A stretch of DNA of 64,000 nucleotides from Streptomyces bottropensis ATCC 25435 (GTDB lineage: Bacteria; Actinomycetota; Actinomycetes; Streptomycetales; Streptomycetaceae), in contig NZ_KB911581.1 of the NCBI RefSeq assembly GCF_000383595.1, forward strand, positions 7,275,519 to 7,339,518, read 5' to 3'. The position numbers and the translations under genes are program-made. This document shows positions 24,749 to 32,744 of the stretch, piece after piece. The notes under the pieces were generated by a model that was given only the letters and a program-made list of their open reading frames with translations, ran no database searches and was not told the origin of the DNA. How positions within the stretch are numbered: position 1 is the stretch's first letter; every line of letters begins with the position of its first letter.

Positions 24749-25336
24749 TCAGGCCCGCAGGCCCCGCGTCACCAGCTCCACGACCGCCTCGAACTGGGCC
24801 TCGATGTCCGGCTGCCGCCAGGTGGGAGCGTACGAGGGGTCGTGGAAGCGGGCGGTGGCGTGGAACACCGCCCGGGCGGTGGCGGCGGGGTCGGTGGCGG
24901 CGAAGACGCCGGCGGCGACGCCGGACCGGACGATGTCGGCCAACTGGCCGGTCAGGTCGGCGATATGGGCGCCGACGGCCTCACCGCTCTCGTCCGCCAG
25001 CACCTGGTAGGTGGCGAACAGCTCGGGGTCGTCCCCGGCCTTGCGGCGCTTGGCCGCGAAGAGGGCGGACAGCCAGGCGCGCAGCCGGGCCTCCGGGTCG
25101 CGGTCCTCGGCGGCGACGGCGGCCAGAGTCGCCGTCGTACGGTCCAGCCAGCGCTTGGCCACCGCTTCCCGCAGCACCGCCTTCGTGCGGAAGTGGCGGT
25201 AGACGCTTCCGTGACTGACGCCGAGCGCGCGGGCCACGTCGACCACGGTGGCCTTGGCGGGCCCGTGGCGGCGCAGGACCTCCTCGGTCGCTTCGAGGAT
25301 GCGCTCGGGGGTCAGGGTCTCGGAGGTCGGTGACAT
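24749..25336 (-). CDS. TetR-family repressor
   Basis: The protein has 195 residues. The N-terminal helix-turn-helix is standard (RILEATEEVLRRHGPAKATV, then VARALGVSHGSVYRHFRTK). The ligand domain is all-helical and ends in Arg-Leu-Arg-Ala. It lies 25 bp downstream of the aldo/keto reductase on the same strand, so the two form an operon. The perfect inverted repeat upstream of the reductase is the obvious operator, giving autoregulation plus control of the enzyme. Confidence 0.92.
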   Translation of the reverse strand: MSPTSETLTPERILEATEEVLRRHGPAKATVVDVARALGVSHGSVYRHFRTKAVLREAVAKRWLDRTTATLAAVAAEDRDPEARLRAWLSALFAAKRRKAGDDPELFATYQVLADESGEAVGAHIADLTGQLADIVRSGVAAGVFAATDPAATARAVFHATARFHDPSYAPTWRQPDIEAQFEAVVELVTRGLRA

Positions 25337-25361
25337 GGGGGAACCGTACCCGGCGGACGGA

Positions 25362-26378
25362 TCACCGCTCGCTGTCGAGGTGTGCCATCTGGGCCGCGGG
25401 GTAGCGCTCGCCCGCCGCCGCGCCGGCCGGGACGGCGTCCTCGATCGCCGCGAGGTCGGCCGCGTCCAGCGTGACCTCCAGCGCGCCCAGCGCCTCGGCG
25501 AGCCGGTCCCGGCGGCGGGCGCCCACCAGCGGTACGACGTCCTCGCCGCGCGAGAGCACCCAGGCGATGGCGATCTGCGCGACCGACACCCCCTTCTGCT
25601 CCGCGATCTTCCGCAGCGCCTCCACCAGGTCCAGGTTGCGCAGGAGGTTCTCCCCCTGGAACCGGGGCGAGAACGCCCGGAAGTCCCCCTCCGCCAGCTG
25701 CCGGTCCCGGGTGAAGTGACCGGAGATCAGGCCGCGGGAGAGGACGCCGTACGCCGTGATCGCGATGCCCAGCTCGCGGGCGGCCGGCAGGATCTCGTCC
25801 TCGATGCCGCGCGAGATGAGGGAGTACTCGATCTGGAGGTCCGTGATCGGGGCCGTGGCGGCGGCGCGGCGGATCGTCTCCGCGCCGACCTCGCTGAGGC
25901 CGATGTGCCGGACGTACCCCTTCTCGACCAGTTCGGCGATGGCGCCCACGGTCTCCTCGATCGGCACGTCGGGGTCGACCCGGGCGATCCGGTAGACGTC
26001 GATGTGGTCCGTGCCGAGGCGCTGGAGGGAGTACGCGGCGAAGTTCCTGACCGCCGCCGGGCGGCCGTCGTACCCGGACCAGGCTCCGTCCGGGTCGCGC
26101 AGCGCCCCGAACTTGACGCTGGTCAGGGCCTGTTCGCGGTGGGCGGCGGGCGCGGTGCGCAGGGCCTCGCCGATCAGCAGTTCGTTGTGGCCCATGCCGT
26201 AGAAGTCGCCCGTGTCCAGCAGGGTCACACCGGCTTCGAGGGCCGCGTGGATCGTCGCGACGGACTCGGCCCGGTCGGCCCCGCCGTACAGCGCGGACAT
26301 GCCCATGCAGCCGAGGCCGAGGGCGGAGACCTGGGGGCCGGTGGCGCCGAGGGTGCGGGGCTTCGGTGTCGTCGTCAT
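25362..26378 (-). CDS. Aldo/keto reductase
   Basis: The protein has 338 residues, a TIM-barrel oxidoreductase using NADPH. Family motifs include LGLGCMGMSALYG, TLLDTGDFYGMGHNELLIG (catalytic Asp and Tyr), RLGTDHIDVYRI and KGYVRHIGLSEVGAETI, and the cofactor-binding end VPLVGARRRDRLAEALGAL. The catalytic Lys position reads TSVKFG and the His position reads VYRIARVD, where most members have a His; the dyad is thus partly altered. It reduces aldehydes or ketones; the substrate is unknown. It is the first gene of an operon with a TetR repressor and has its operator just upstream. Confidence 0.9.
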   Translation of the reverse strand: MTTTPKPRTLGATGPQVSALGLGCMGMSALYGGADRAESVATIHAALEAGVTLLDTGDFYGMGHNELLIGEALRTAPAAHREQALTSVKFGALRDPDGAWSGYDGRPAAVRNFAAYSLQRLGTDHIDVYRIARVDPDVPIEETVGAIAELVEKGYVRHIGLSEVGAETIRRAAATAPITDLQIEYSLISRGIEDEILPAARELGIAITAYGVLSRGLISGHFTRDRQLAEGDFRAFSPRFQGENLLRNLDLVEALRKIAEQKGVSVAQIAIAWVLSRGEDVVPLVGARRRDRLAEALGALEVTLDAADLAAIEDAVPAGAAAGERYPAAQMAHLDSER

Positions 26379-26392
26379 GCGACCACGATGAC

Positions 26393-26430
26393 ATGACAGC
26401 TGACAGATTTCAATATCTGTCAGCTGTCAT
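26393..26430. promoter_or_regulatory. Perfect 16-bp inverted repeat, TetR operator candidate
   Basis: ATGACAGCTGACAGAT (26393-26408) is exactly complementary to 26415-26430 over the loop TTCAAT. Each arm also contains a direct repeat of TGACAG seven bases apart, so four TGACAG half-sites are present. It begins 15 bp upstream of the reductase start. This size suits two TetR dimers. Confidence 0.8.
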
Positions 26431-26501
26431 CTGTTACCAGACGTCCTGGACGACTTCACACTGGGCCGAGCCGGTGCGGGACGACATCGGCTGGGGACGG
26501 G

Positions 26502-26770
26502 GTGGAGAACACCGTCCGGGTGATGGGTGAGGTCGACGCGGACATCCTGCTCACCGTCGAGAGGGAGGACCCGCTCGCCCTGGACCGCTTCAACGCCCGG
26601 GTACTGGGCGGCGCGGCGGGGTCCGACCCGCACCCGTTCCACCATCCACGGCACCAACCCGCCGGGCACCCACGGCACCGGCGGGCGGGACGAGCAGAAG
26701 CTCGACCACCTCATGATCGGCCCGCAGCTGCGGGCGAGGGTGACGAACATGGGCGTGACCTTCAAACGCC
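26502..26770 (+). pseudogene. Possible remnant of a regulator-like gene
   Basis: Plus-strand reading gives plausible protein (VENTVRVMGEVDADILLTVE, then LALDRFNARVLGG), and after a +1 shift near 26600 again plausible sequence (TRTRSTIHGTNPPG, EQKLDHLMIGPQL). The first part recalls the ligand-binding half of Lrp/AsnC regulators. It has no DNA-binding domain and no intact frame. This is weak evidence; the stretch could equally be plain non-coding DNA. Confidence 0.25.
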
Positions 26771-26850
26771 GAGTTCCCCGGCCCCGTCAGGGGCGCGGGG
26801 AACTCCGCGACCGGTTACGACCTACGGTGAACCCGCGGCCGCTCCCTCAC
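26768..26850. repeat. Streptomyces interspersed repeat (REP-like)
   Basis: CCCCGTCAGGGGCGCGGGGA followed by ACTCCGCGACCGGTTACGAC, the common Streptomyces intergenic element built round a C4/G4 palindrome. It lies just after the glyS stop and may act as its terminator. Confidence 0.65.
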
Positions 26851-26867
26851 ACGAGCGGGGCAATCGC

Positions 26868-28250
26868 TCAGGCGCCGACCAGCCGCCCGGCGAGGTAGCC
26901 CTCGATCTGGTCCAGCGACACCCGCTCCTGCTTCATCGAGTCCCGCTCGCGCACGGTCACCGCGTTGTCGTCGAGCGTGTCGAAGTCGACGGTCACGCAG
27001 TACGGCGTGCCGATCTCGTCCTGGCGCCGGTAGCGGCGGCCGATCGCGCCCGCGTCGTCGAAGTCGATGTTCCAGTTCTGGCGCAGCGCCGCGGCGAGCC
27101 CCTTCGCCTTCGGGGACAGTTCGGGGTTGCGGGAGAGCGGGAGCACCGCGACCTTCACCGGCGCGATGCGGTGGTCCAGGCGCAGCACGGTGCGCTTCTC
27201 CAGCTTGCCCTTGGCGTTGGGCGCCTCGTCCTCGGTGTAGGCGTCGAGCAGGAACGCCAGCATCGTGCGGCCGACACCGGCGGCCGGCTCGATGACGAAC
27301 GGCGTGTACCGCTCGCTGGACTCCTGGTCGTAGTACGACAGGTCCTGGCCGGAGGCCTTGGAGTGGGCGGAGAGGTCGTAGTCGGTGCGGTTGGCGACGC
27401 CCTCCAGCTCACCCCACTCGTTGCCGCCGAACTGGAAGCGGTACTCGATGTCGGCGGTGCGCTTGGAGTAGTGGGAGAGCTTCTCGGCCGGGTGGTCGTA
27501 CCAGCGCATGTTCTCCTCGCGCATGCCCAGGCCGGTGTACCAGTTCCACCGCTCCTGCATCCAGTACTCCTGCCACTTCTCGTCCTCGCCCGGCTTGACG
27601 AAGAACTCCATCTCCATCTGCTCGAACTCGCGGGTGCGGAAGATGAAGTTGCCGGGCGTGATCTCGTTACGGAAGGACTTGCCCATCTGGGCGATGCCGA
27701 ACGGCGGCTTGCGGCGCGAAGTGGTCTGCACCTGGGCGAAGTTGGTGAAGATGCCCTGGGCGGTCTCGGGGCGCAGGTAGGCGACGGAGCCGGTGTCCTG
27801 GGTGGGGCCGAGGTGCGTGGAGAGCAGACCCGAGAACTGCTTGGGCTCGGTGAACTGGCCCTTGGTGCCGCAGTTGGGGCAGTTGACATCCACGAGGCCG
27901 TTCTCCGGCAGGCGGCCCTTCTTCGCCTCGTACGCCTCTTCCAGGTGGTCCGCGCGGAACCGCTTGTGGCAGGAGGTGCACTCGGTGAGCGGGTCGGAGA
28001 AGGTGGCGACGTGGCCGGAGGCGACCCAGACCTCGGGGGCCAGGATGACGGACGAGTCGATGCCGACCACGTCCTCGCGCGACGTCACCATGTAGCGCCA
28101 CCACTGACGCTTGATGTTCTCCTTGAGCTCGACACCCAGCGGTCCGTAGTCCCAGGCGGCACGCTGGCCGCCGTAGATCTCGCTGCACGGGAATACGAAG
28201 CCACGGCGCTTGCTCAGGCTGACGATGGTGTCGATCTTGTCGGCGGCCAC
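26868..28250 (-). CDS. glyS: Glycyl-tRNA synthetase (class II, dimeric type)
   Basis: The protein has 460 residues from GTG at 28250 with GAAGAGAG upstream. It starts with the expected DTIVSLSKRRGFVFPCSEIY and motif GGQRAAWDYGPLG. An inserted zinc-binding region has CTSCHKRFRADHLEEA and VNCPNCGTKGQFTEPK. Class II motif 2 is visible as GKSFRNEITPGNFIFRTREF and motif 3 near GVGRTMLAFLLDAY; the anticodon-binding domain follows. The enzyme charges tRNA-Gly in the cytoplasm. It is divergent from znuA, and this arrangement is conserved in Streptomyces. Confidence 0.97.
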   Translation of the reverse strand: MAADKIDTIVSLSKRRGFVFPCSEIYGGQRAAWDYGPLGVELKENIKRQWWRYMVTSREDVVGIDSSVILAPEVWVASGHVATFSDPLTECTSCHKRFRADHLEEAYEAKKGRLPENGLVDVNCPNCGTKGQFTEPKQFSGLLSTHLGPTQDTGSVAYLRPETAQGIFTNFAQVQTTSRRKPPFGIAQMGKSFRNEITPGNFIFRTREFEQMEMEFFVKPGEDEKWQEYWMQERWNWYTGLGMREENMRWYDHPAEKLSHYSKRTADIEYRFQFGGNEWGELEGVANRTDYDLSAHSKASGQDLSYYDQESSERYTPFVIEPAAGVGRTMLAFLLDAYTEDEAPNAKGKLEKRTVLRLDHRIAPVKVAVLPLSRNPELSPKAKGLAAALRQNWNIDFDDAGAIGRRYRRQDEIGTPYCVTVDFDTLDDNAVTVRERDSMKQERVSLDQIEGYLAGRLVGA

Positions 28251-28441
28251 GGTGCTCTCTTCATTACGACGACGGGCGACGAAGCGATGCGCTCCTGGAG
28301 GGAAGCGAACGCGCTTCAGAGCGAATGCCTCAGGTTACCGGCGGGGGCTGCCCTCCGATCAAATCGGTTCGGAGAAGGAGACCGGAAGGAGGGGACGAGA
28401 GCCGGACAAAGGCCTTACCAAGGGCTTACCACCAGGCTTGT

Positions 28442-28478
28442 TGACAATCGTTTCCAGATAAGATGAAAATGACTGTCA
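28442..28478 (+). promoter_or_regulatory. Two candidate Zur boxes over the znuA promoter
   Basis: TGAAAATGACTGTCA at 28464-28478 matches the Zur-box pattern TGAAAATGATTTTCA in 13 of 15 positions. TGACAATCGTTTCCA at 28442-28456 matches in 11 of 15. The two lie 22 bp apart, two helical turns. A TAAGAT -10 candidate (28459-28464) falls between them, so zinc-loaded Zur would cover the promoter. Confidence 0.75.
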
Positions 28479-29446
28479 TGAACGTACGACGACGCCCGCG
28501 TCCCCTCATATCCGGGACCGCCGCGGCGGTGGCCACCGCACTCGGCCTCGCCACCCTCTCGGCATGTTCCACCGACAGCGCCGCCGCAGGCAACACGGAC
28601 AAGTTCGACGTCGTCGCGTCGTTCTACCCGATGGCCTTCCTCGCCGAGCAGATCGGCGGGAAGTACGTGCACGTCACCACTCTGACCGAACCCGGCCAGG
28701 AGCCGCACGACCTGGAGATCAGCGCCAAGCAGACGGCCGCCCTCCAGGAGTCGGACGCCGTGCTCTACCTCAAGGGCCTGCAGCCCTCCGTCGACGACGC
28801 GGTCGCGCAGTCCGAGGTCGGGACGAAGATCGACGCCGCCACGCTGACCGCCATGGAGCACCACGGCAACGAGGTCGGCGGCCACTCGGCCGAGCACGAC
28901 GACCACGAGAACGAGGAGCTGGAGGGCAAGGACCCCCACCTCTGGCTCGACCCCGTGAAGTACGCCGAGGTCGCCAAGGGTGTCGGCGCCGCCTTCGAGA
29001 AGGCCGACCCGGACCACGCGGACACCTACAAGACCAACACCGAGGCCCTGGTCGAGAAGCTGGGCGCGCTCGACGACCAGTTCGAGAACGGTCTGAAGAA
29101 CACCGACACCAAGGTCTTCATCACCACCCACGCCGCCTTCGGCTACCTCGCCGAGCGCTACGGCCTCACCGAGGAGGCCATCTCCGGCCTCGACCCCGAG
29201 TCCGAGCCGAGTGGCGCGCGGGTCAAGGCACTTGAGACCATGGCGAAGGCCGACGGCGTGACCACCGTGTTCTACGAGACACTGGTCAGCGACAAGACCG
29301 CGAAGACCATCGCCGCCGACGCGAACCTCAGGACCGACGTCCTCGACCCGATCGAGGGCATCACCGCGAAGTCGCGCGGCAAGGACTACTTCGCGGTGCA
29401 GGAAGCCAACCTGAAGGCCCTCCGGACAGCCCTGGGGGCCACATGA
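28478..29446 (+). CDS. znuA: Zinc ABC transporter substrate-binding lipoprotein
   Basis: The protein has 322 residues from ATG at 28478. In-frame ATGs at 28463 and 28469 are less likely because the promoter and Zur box overlap them, leaving a leaderless or nearly leaderless message. The signal peptide ends in the lipobox LSAC. The cluster A-1 fold has VASFYPMAFLAEQIGG, a His/Asp/Glu-rich loop (EHHGNEVGGHSAEHDDHENE), DPHLWLDP, FITTHAAFGYLAERYGL and the second-lobe acid pair. These are zinc ligands of ZnuA/AdcA proteins. It captures zinc outside the membrane and delivers it to ZnuB. It heads an operon with znuC and znuB. Confidence 0.96.
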   Translation: MNVRRRPRPLISGTAAAVATALGLATLSACSTDSAAAGNTDKFDVVASFYPMAFLAEQIGGKYVHVTTLTEPGQEPHDLEISAKQTAALQESDAVLYLKGLQPSVDDAVAQSEVGTKIDAATLTAMEHHGNEVGGHSAEHDDHENEELEGKDPHLWLDPVKYAEVAKGVGAAFEKADPDHADTYKTNTEALVEKLGALDDQFENGLKNTDTKVFITTHAAFGYLAERYGLTEEAISGLDPESEPSGARVKALETMAKADGVTTVFYETLVSDKTAKTIAADANLRTDVLDPIEGITAKSRGKDYFAVQEANLKALRTALGAT

Positions 29447-29474
29447 CCTCGTCGACCATCCGGAGGCAGCAGGC

Positions 29475-30242
29475 ATGACCGAGCCCGTCATCTCGTTGCG
29501 CGGCGTCCGCGCCGAACTGGGCTCGCGCACGGTCCTGCGCGGCATCGACCTCACCGTCCACCGCGGTGAGGTCGTCGCGCTGCTCGGCGCCAACGGCTCC
29601 GGCAAGTCCACCGCCGTCCGCACGGTGATCGGGCAGGTACCGGTGAGCGACGGCGAGATCGAGCTGTTCGGCACCCCGCGCCGCCGCTTCCGCGACTGGC
29701 GGCGCGTCGGGTACGTACCGCAGCGCACGACCGCGGCGGGCGGTGTCCCGGCGACCGTGACGGAGATCGTGGCCTCGGGCCGGCTCTCCCGCACCCGCCT
29801 CGGCATCCTGCGCAGGGCCGACCGCGAGGCGATCGGGCGCGCCCTGGAGCTGGTCGGCATGGCGGACCGCGCCAAGGACTCGGTGAACGCCCTCTCCGGC
29901 GGCCAGCACCAGCGCGTCCTCATCGCCCGCGCCCTCGCCTGCGAACCCGAGCTGCTGATCATGGACGAGCCGATGGCGGGCGTTGACCTGGCCAGCCAGG
30001 AGGTCCTGGCCGCCACCCTGCGCGAGCAGGTCACCAAGGGCACGACGGTGCTGCTGGTCCTCCACGAACTGGGTCCGCTGGAGCCGCTGATCGACCGCGC
30101 GGTCGTCCTGCGCGACGGCTGCGTCACCCACGACGGCCCGCCCCCGGAGGCGCTCGGCCAGCACGCCCTGCCCGGCCACGACCACGTCCACCCGCACGCG
30201 GCCCCCGGCGTCGAGCCGGTCCGCACCGGCCTGCTGAGCTGA
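29475..30242 (+). CDS. znuC: Zinc ABC transporter ATPase
   Basis: The protein has 255 residues. Walker A is GANGSGKST, the signature LSGGQHQR, Walker B ELLIMDEPMAGVD, and the switch is LLVLHELG, where His precedes Glu instead of the usual Asp, as in many metal-family ATPases. The last 30 residues are His-rich (GHDHVHPHAA), suiting a zinc-handling protein. It powers ZnuB. It follows znuA by 28 bp and precedes znuB by 13 bp. Confidence 0.95.
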   Translation: MTEPVISLRGVRAELGSRTVLRGIDLTVHRGEVVALLGANGSGKSTAVRTVIGQVPVSDGEIELFGTPRRRFRDWRRVGYVPQRTTAAGGVPATVTEIVASGRLSRTRLGILRRADREAIGRALELVGMADRAKDSVNALSGGQHQRVLIARALACEPELLIMDEPMAGVDLASQEVLAATLREQVTKGTTVLLVLHELGPLEPLIDRAVVLRDGCVTHDGPPPEALGQHALPGHDHVHPHAAPGVEPVRTGLLS

Positions 30243-30255
30243 GAAGGCACCCACG

Positions 30256-31200
30256 ATGGACATCCTCGACTACGCCTTCATGCAGCGGGCCCTGCTGGCC
30301 GCCGTCCTCGTCGGCATCACCGCCCCCGCCATCGGCATCTACCTCGTCCAGCGCCGCCAGGCCCTCATGGGCGACGGCATCGGCCATGTCGCGATGACCG
30401 GCGTCGGCCTCGGCTTCATGCTGTCCTGGTCCCCGGTCTGGACGGCGACGCTCGTGTCCGTGGCCGGTGCCGTGCTGATGGAGCTGATCCGCTGGTACGG
30501 CAGGACGCGCGGCGACATCGCGCTCGCCATGCTCTTCTACGGCGGCATGGCGGGCGGTGTGATGCTCATCAACCTCGCGCCCGGCGGCACCAACGCCAAC
30601 CTGATGTCGTTCCTCTTCGGCTCGCTGTCGACCGTGTCACAGCAGGACATCACCGCGATCTGCGTCCTGGCCGCGTTCGTGATCGTGATGACGCTGGCCC
30701 TGCGGCGGCAGCTGTTCGCGGTCAGCCAGGACGAGGAGTTCGCCCGGGTCACCGGCCTGCCGGTGCGCGCGCTGAACCTGCTGACGGCGGTCACGGCGGC
30801 CGTCACCGTGACGGTCGCCATGCGCGTCGTCGGCCTGCTGCTGGTCTCCGCGCTGATGGTCGTCCCCGTCGCCGCCGCCCAGCAGCTCACCCGCAGTTTC
30901 GCGGCCACCTTCGCGGTCGCCGTCGCCATCGGGGTCTGCGTGACCATCGGCGGCACGGTCACCTCGTACTACCAGGACGTGCCGCCCGGCGCGACCATCG
31001 TGCTGCTCGCCATCGCCGCGTTCATGCTGCTCACCGCGCTGGCCACCCCGCTGTCCAGGCGGCGCGCGAAGGCCCTGGAGCCGCCGGCCGGCGACCCGGC
31101 GGAGTGCGGGATCGCGCGGACCGGCGCGGCCGAAGGGGCCGTAAGGACCAAGGACACGGTCCCGGCCAGCCGGGCCTCCGTCGAGGGGTCCACGGGCTGA
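30256..31200 (+). CDS. znuB: Zinc ABC transporter permease
   Basis: The protein has 314 residues with about eight to nine membrane helices of the ABC-3 family. It begins with FMQRALLAAVLVGITAPAIG and has the coupling motif RRQALMGDGIGHVAMTGVGL and the later VRALNLLTAVTAAVTVTVAM. It forms the zinc channel with ZnuA and ZnuC. The C-terminal 60 residues form a hydrophilic cytoplasmic tail longer than in E. coli ZnuB. It is the last structural gene before zur. Confidence 0.95.
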   Translation: MDILDYAFMQRALLAAVLVGITAPAIGIYLVQRRQALMGDGIGHVAMTGVGLGFMLSWSPVWTATLVSVAGAVLMELIRWYGRTRGDIALAMLFYGGMAGGVMLINLAPGGTNANLMSFLFGSLSTVSQQDITAICVLAAFVIVMTLALRRQLFAVSQDEEFARVTGLPVRALNLLTAVTAAVTVTVAMRVVGLLLVSALMVVPVAAAQQLTRSFAATFAVAVAIGVCVTIGGTVTSYYQDVPPGATIVLLAIAAFMLLTALATPLSRRRAKALEPPAGDPAECGIARTGAAEGAVRTKDTVPASRASVEGSTG

Positions 31201-31278
31201 CCGGCGTCCGCGGCGACCCGGCCGGCGCGCGCGGGCTGGCACAATGGCCCCGCAAGACCGCTACGTGAGGAGGCAACG

Positions 31279-31692
31279 GTGACGACCGCCGGACCCGTAC
31301 GAGGTCGTTCCACCCGGCAGCGGGCGGCCGTGGCCGCGGCTCTCGACGAGGTCGACGAGTTCCGCAGCGCGCAGGAACTCCACGACATGCTCAAGCACAA
31401 AGGCGACTCGGTCGGGCTCACCACCGTGTACCGCACGCTCCAGTCCCTCGCCGACGCGGGCGAGGTCGACGTCCTGCGCACCTCCGACGGCGAGTCGGTG
31501 TACCGCCGCTGCTCCACCGGCGAGCACCACCACCACCTCGTCTGCCGCGTCTGCGGCAAGGCCGTGGAGGTGGAGGGCCCGGCGGTCGAGAAGTGGGCCG
31601 ACGCGATCGCGGCGGAACACGGCTTCGTGAACGTGGCCCACACGGTGGAGATCTTCGGCACCTGCGAGGAGTGCGCGGCGAAGATCTCGTGA
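31279..31692 (+). CDS. zur: Zinc uptake regulator Zur (Fur family)
   Basis: The protein has 137 residues from GTG at 31279 with GAGGAGG upstream. It has an N-terminal winged helix (RSTRQRAAVAAALDEVDEF, then VGLTTVYRTLQSLADAGEVD) and a C-terminal dimerisation domain with the metal sites HHHHLVC, CRVCGK and CEECAAKI, i.e. two CxxC pairs for structural zinc. With zinc bound it represses znuACB and usually ribosomal protein paralogues. It lies 78 bp after znuB, giving a complete sensor plus transporter set. Confidence 0.96.
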   Translation: MTTAGPVRGRSTRQRAAVAAALDEVDEFRSAQELHDMLKHKGDSVGLTTVYRTLQSLADAGEVDVLRTSDGESVYRRCSTGEHHHHLVCRVCGKAVEVEGPAVEKWADAIAAEHGFVNVAHTVEIFGTCEECAAKIS

Positions 31693-31719
31693 GGCCGGCC
31701 GGGCCGCATCGGTGTCGTA

Positions 31720-32110
31720 GACGGCGCTGTGCCTCGACACCGGGCGGCAGCCGGCCCTGAAGGCGGTCTCCTTCTCGTTGCAGAGCATCCGGACCAGGTC
31801 ACGCACCAGCCGCGTGGCCGTGTCCCGCATCTCCCGCATCTCCCTCTCGCCGAGGTTGCCGTACCCGATCTTCGCCATGGCGGCTTCGAGGGCGCGCACC
31901 CGGGGCCCGCACTCCCGTCCGCGTGAAGTGAGTTCGACCCTCGCTCGACGCCCTGTCCCACAGCGCGAGGATCGCGTCGCCGTCCGGGGTGTCGGTCGCC
32001 GGGCGCGAGCCGTGCCGGGAGACGTTCTCCGTGAACCACACCTCGGCCACCACCCTCGGCTACGGCACGAAGGCCCCGTACGCGCCGCGGCAGGACGCCC
32101 GCACGTACCA
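31720..32110 (-). pseudogene. Frameshifted remnant of an unknown gene
   Basis: Minus-strand reading starts with VVAEVWFTENVSRHGSRPAT and DGDAILALWDRAS, then after a shift near 31930 continues in another frame as RVRALEAAMAKIGYGNLGER and RDTATRLVRDLVRMLCNEKE. Both parts have protein-like composition and join well, but no single frame covers them, and a stop interrupts the sequence just upstream of the first part. No family recognised. The rest of the gap 31693-32213 shows no gene. Confidence 0.4.
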
Positions 32111-32213
32111 GAGCGCGCCCAGGGCATCATGGTGGGACCGTTCCGGCATGCGTCGGGGAGAGCCGGGGATCTCCAGCGCTGCGGGCCACAGGCCGAGCGC
32201 TCCAGGCCGAGCA

Positions 32214-32741
32214 TCACAGCCGGGCCAGGCCTTCCCGGGCGAGGACGGCCCGCAGCCGGTCGGCGTCGGCGGGGACGCGCAGGCCGTGCTTCGGCAGCAC
32301 GGTGAAGCGGGGCACCTGGGAGTGCCCGTCGAGCAGGACGAAGGTGTGCGGGGTCTCCGCGTACCGGGACACCTGTGACCAGCGGGCCACCCGCTCGGTG
32401 CCCCCGTCGTGCTCCACGGTCACGCCCCAGAGGTCCAGCACCGTGCGGTGGACGCCGAGCGGTGCCGCGCGGCGGTGGAGCCGGCGGGCCTCGACGCGTG
32501 GGAGGACCAGCAGCCCGAGGACCGGGGCGGCCGTCATCACCAGCACCTTGGGGTCGGGCACGGCGCCGAGCAGCGTCGGCACCGCCGCCAGGACCAGTCC
32601 CAGGGCGCCGGAGACGAGCAGCAGCCCCCTCCCCCACCGGCCGGCCGAGGAGGCACGGGCGGACGCGCGGACCGCCTCGCGGAAGTCCCGGGCCGTCGCC
32701 CGGTACTCCAGCTCCACGTTCTCCCCACCGGCCTCGGCCAA
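32214..32741 (-). CDS. YcxB-like membrane protein
   Basis: The protein has 175 residues. The start is TTG at 32741, supported by GGAGG eight bases upstream, where the ribosome site overlaps the end of uppS; the first in-frame GTG lacks such a site. It begins VELEYRATARDFREAV, has two adjacent membrane helices (about 40-80), and ends in a cytoplasmic YcxB-like domain with VTVEHDGGTERVARWSQV and FVLLDGHSQVPRFTVLPK. Function is unknown. It is translationally coupled to uppS. Confidence 0.8.
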   Translation of the reverse strand: MAEAGGENVELEYRATARDFREAVRASARASSAGRWGRGLLLVSGALGLVLAAVPTLLGAVPDPKVLVMTAAPVLGLLVLPRVEARRLHRRAAPLGVHRTVLDLWGVTVEHDGGTERVARWSQVSRYAETPHTFVLLDGHSQVPRFTVLPKHGLRVPADADRLRAVLAREGLARL

Positions 32742-32744
32742 GGG

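Noticed and set aside
26502..28466. Long plus-strand frame opposite glyS
   Set aside because: Shadow of glyS with low-complexity Leu/Gly/Val/Asp repeats; only its first part (to about 26770) might be a gene remnant.
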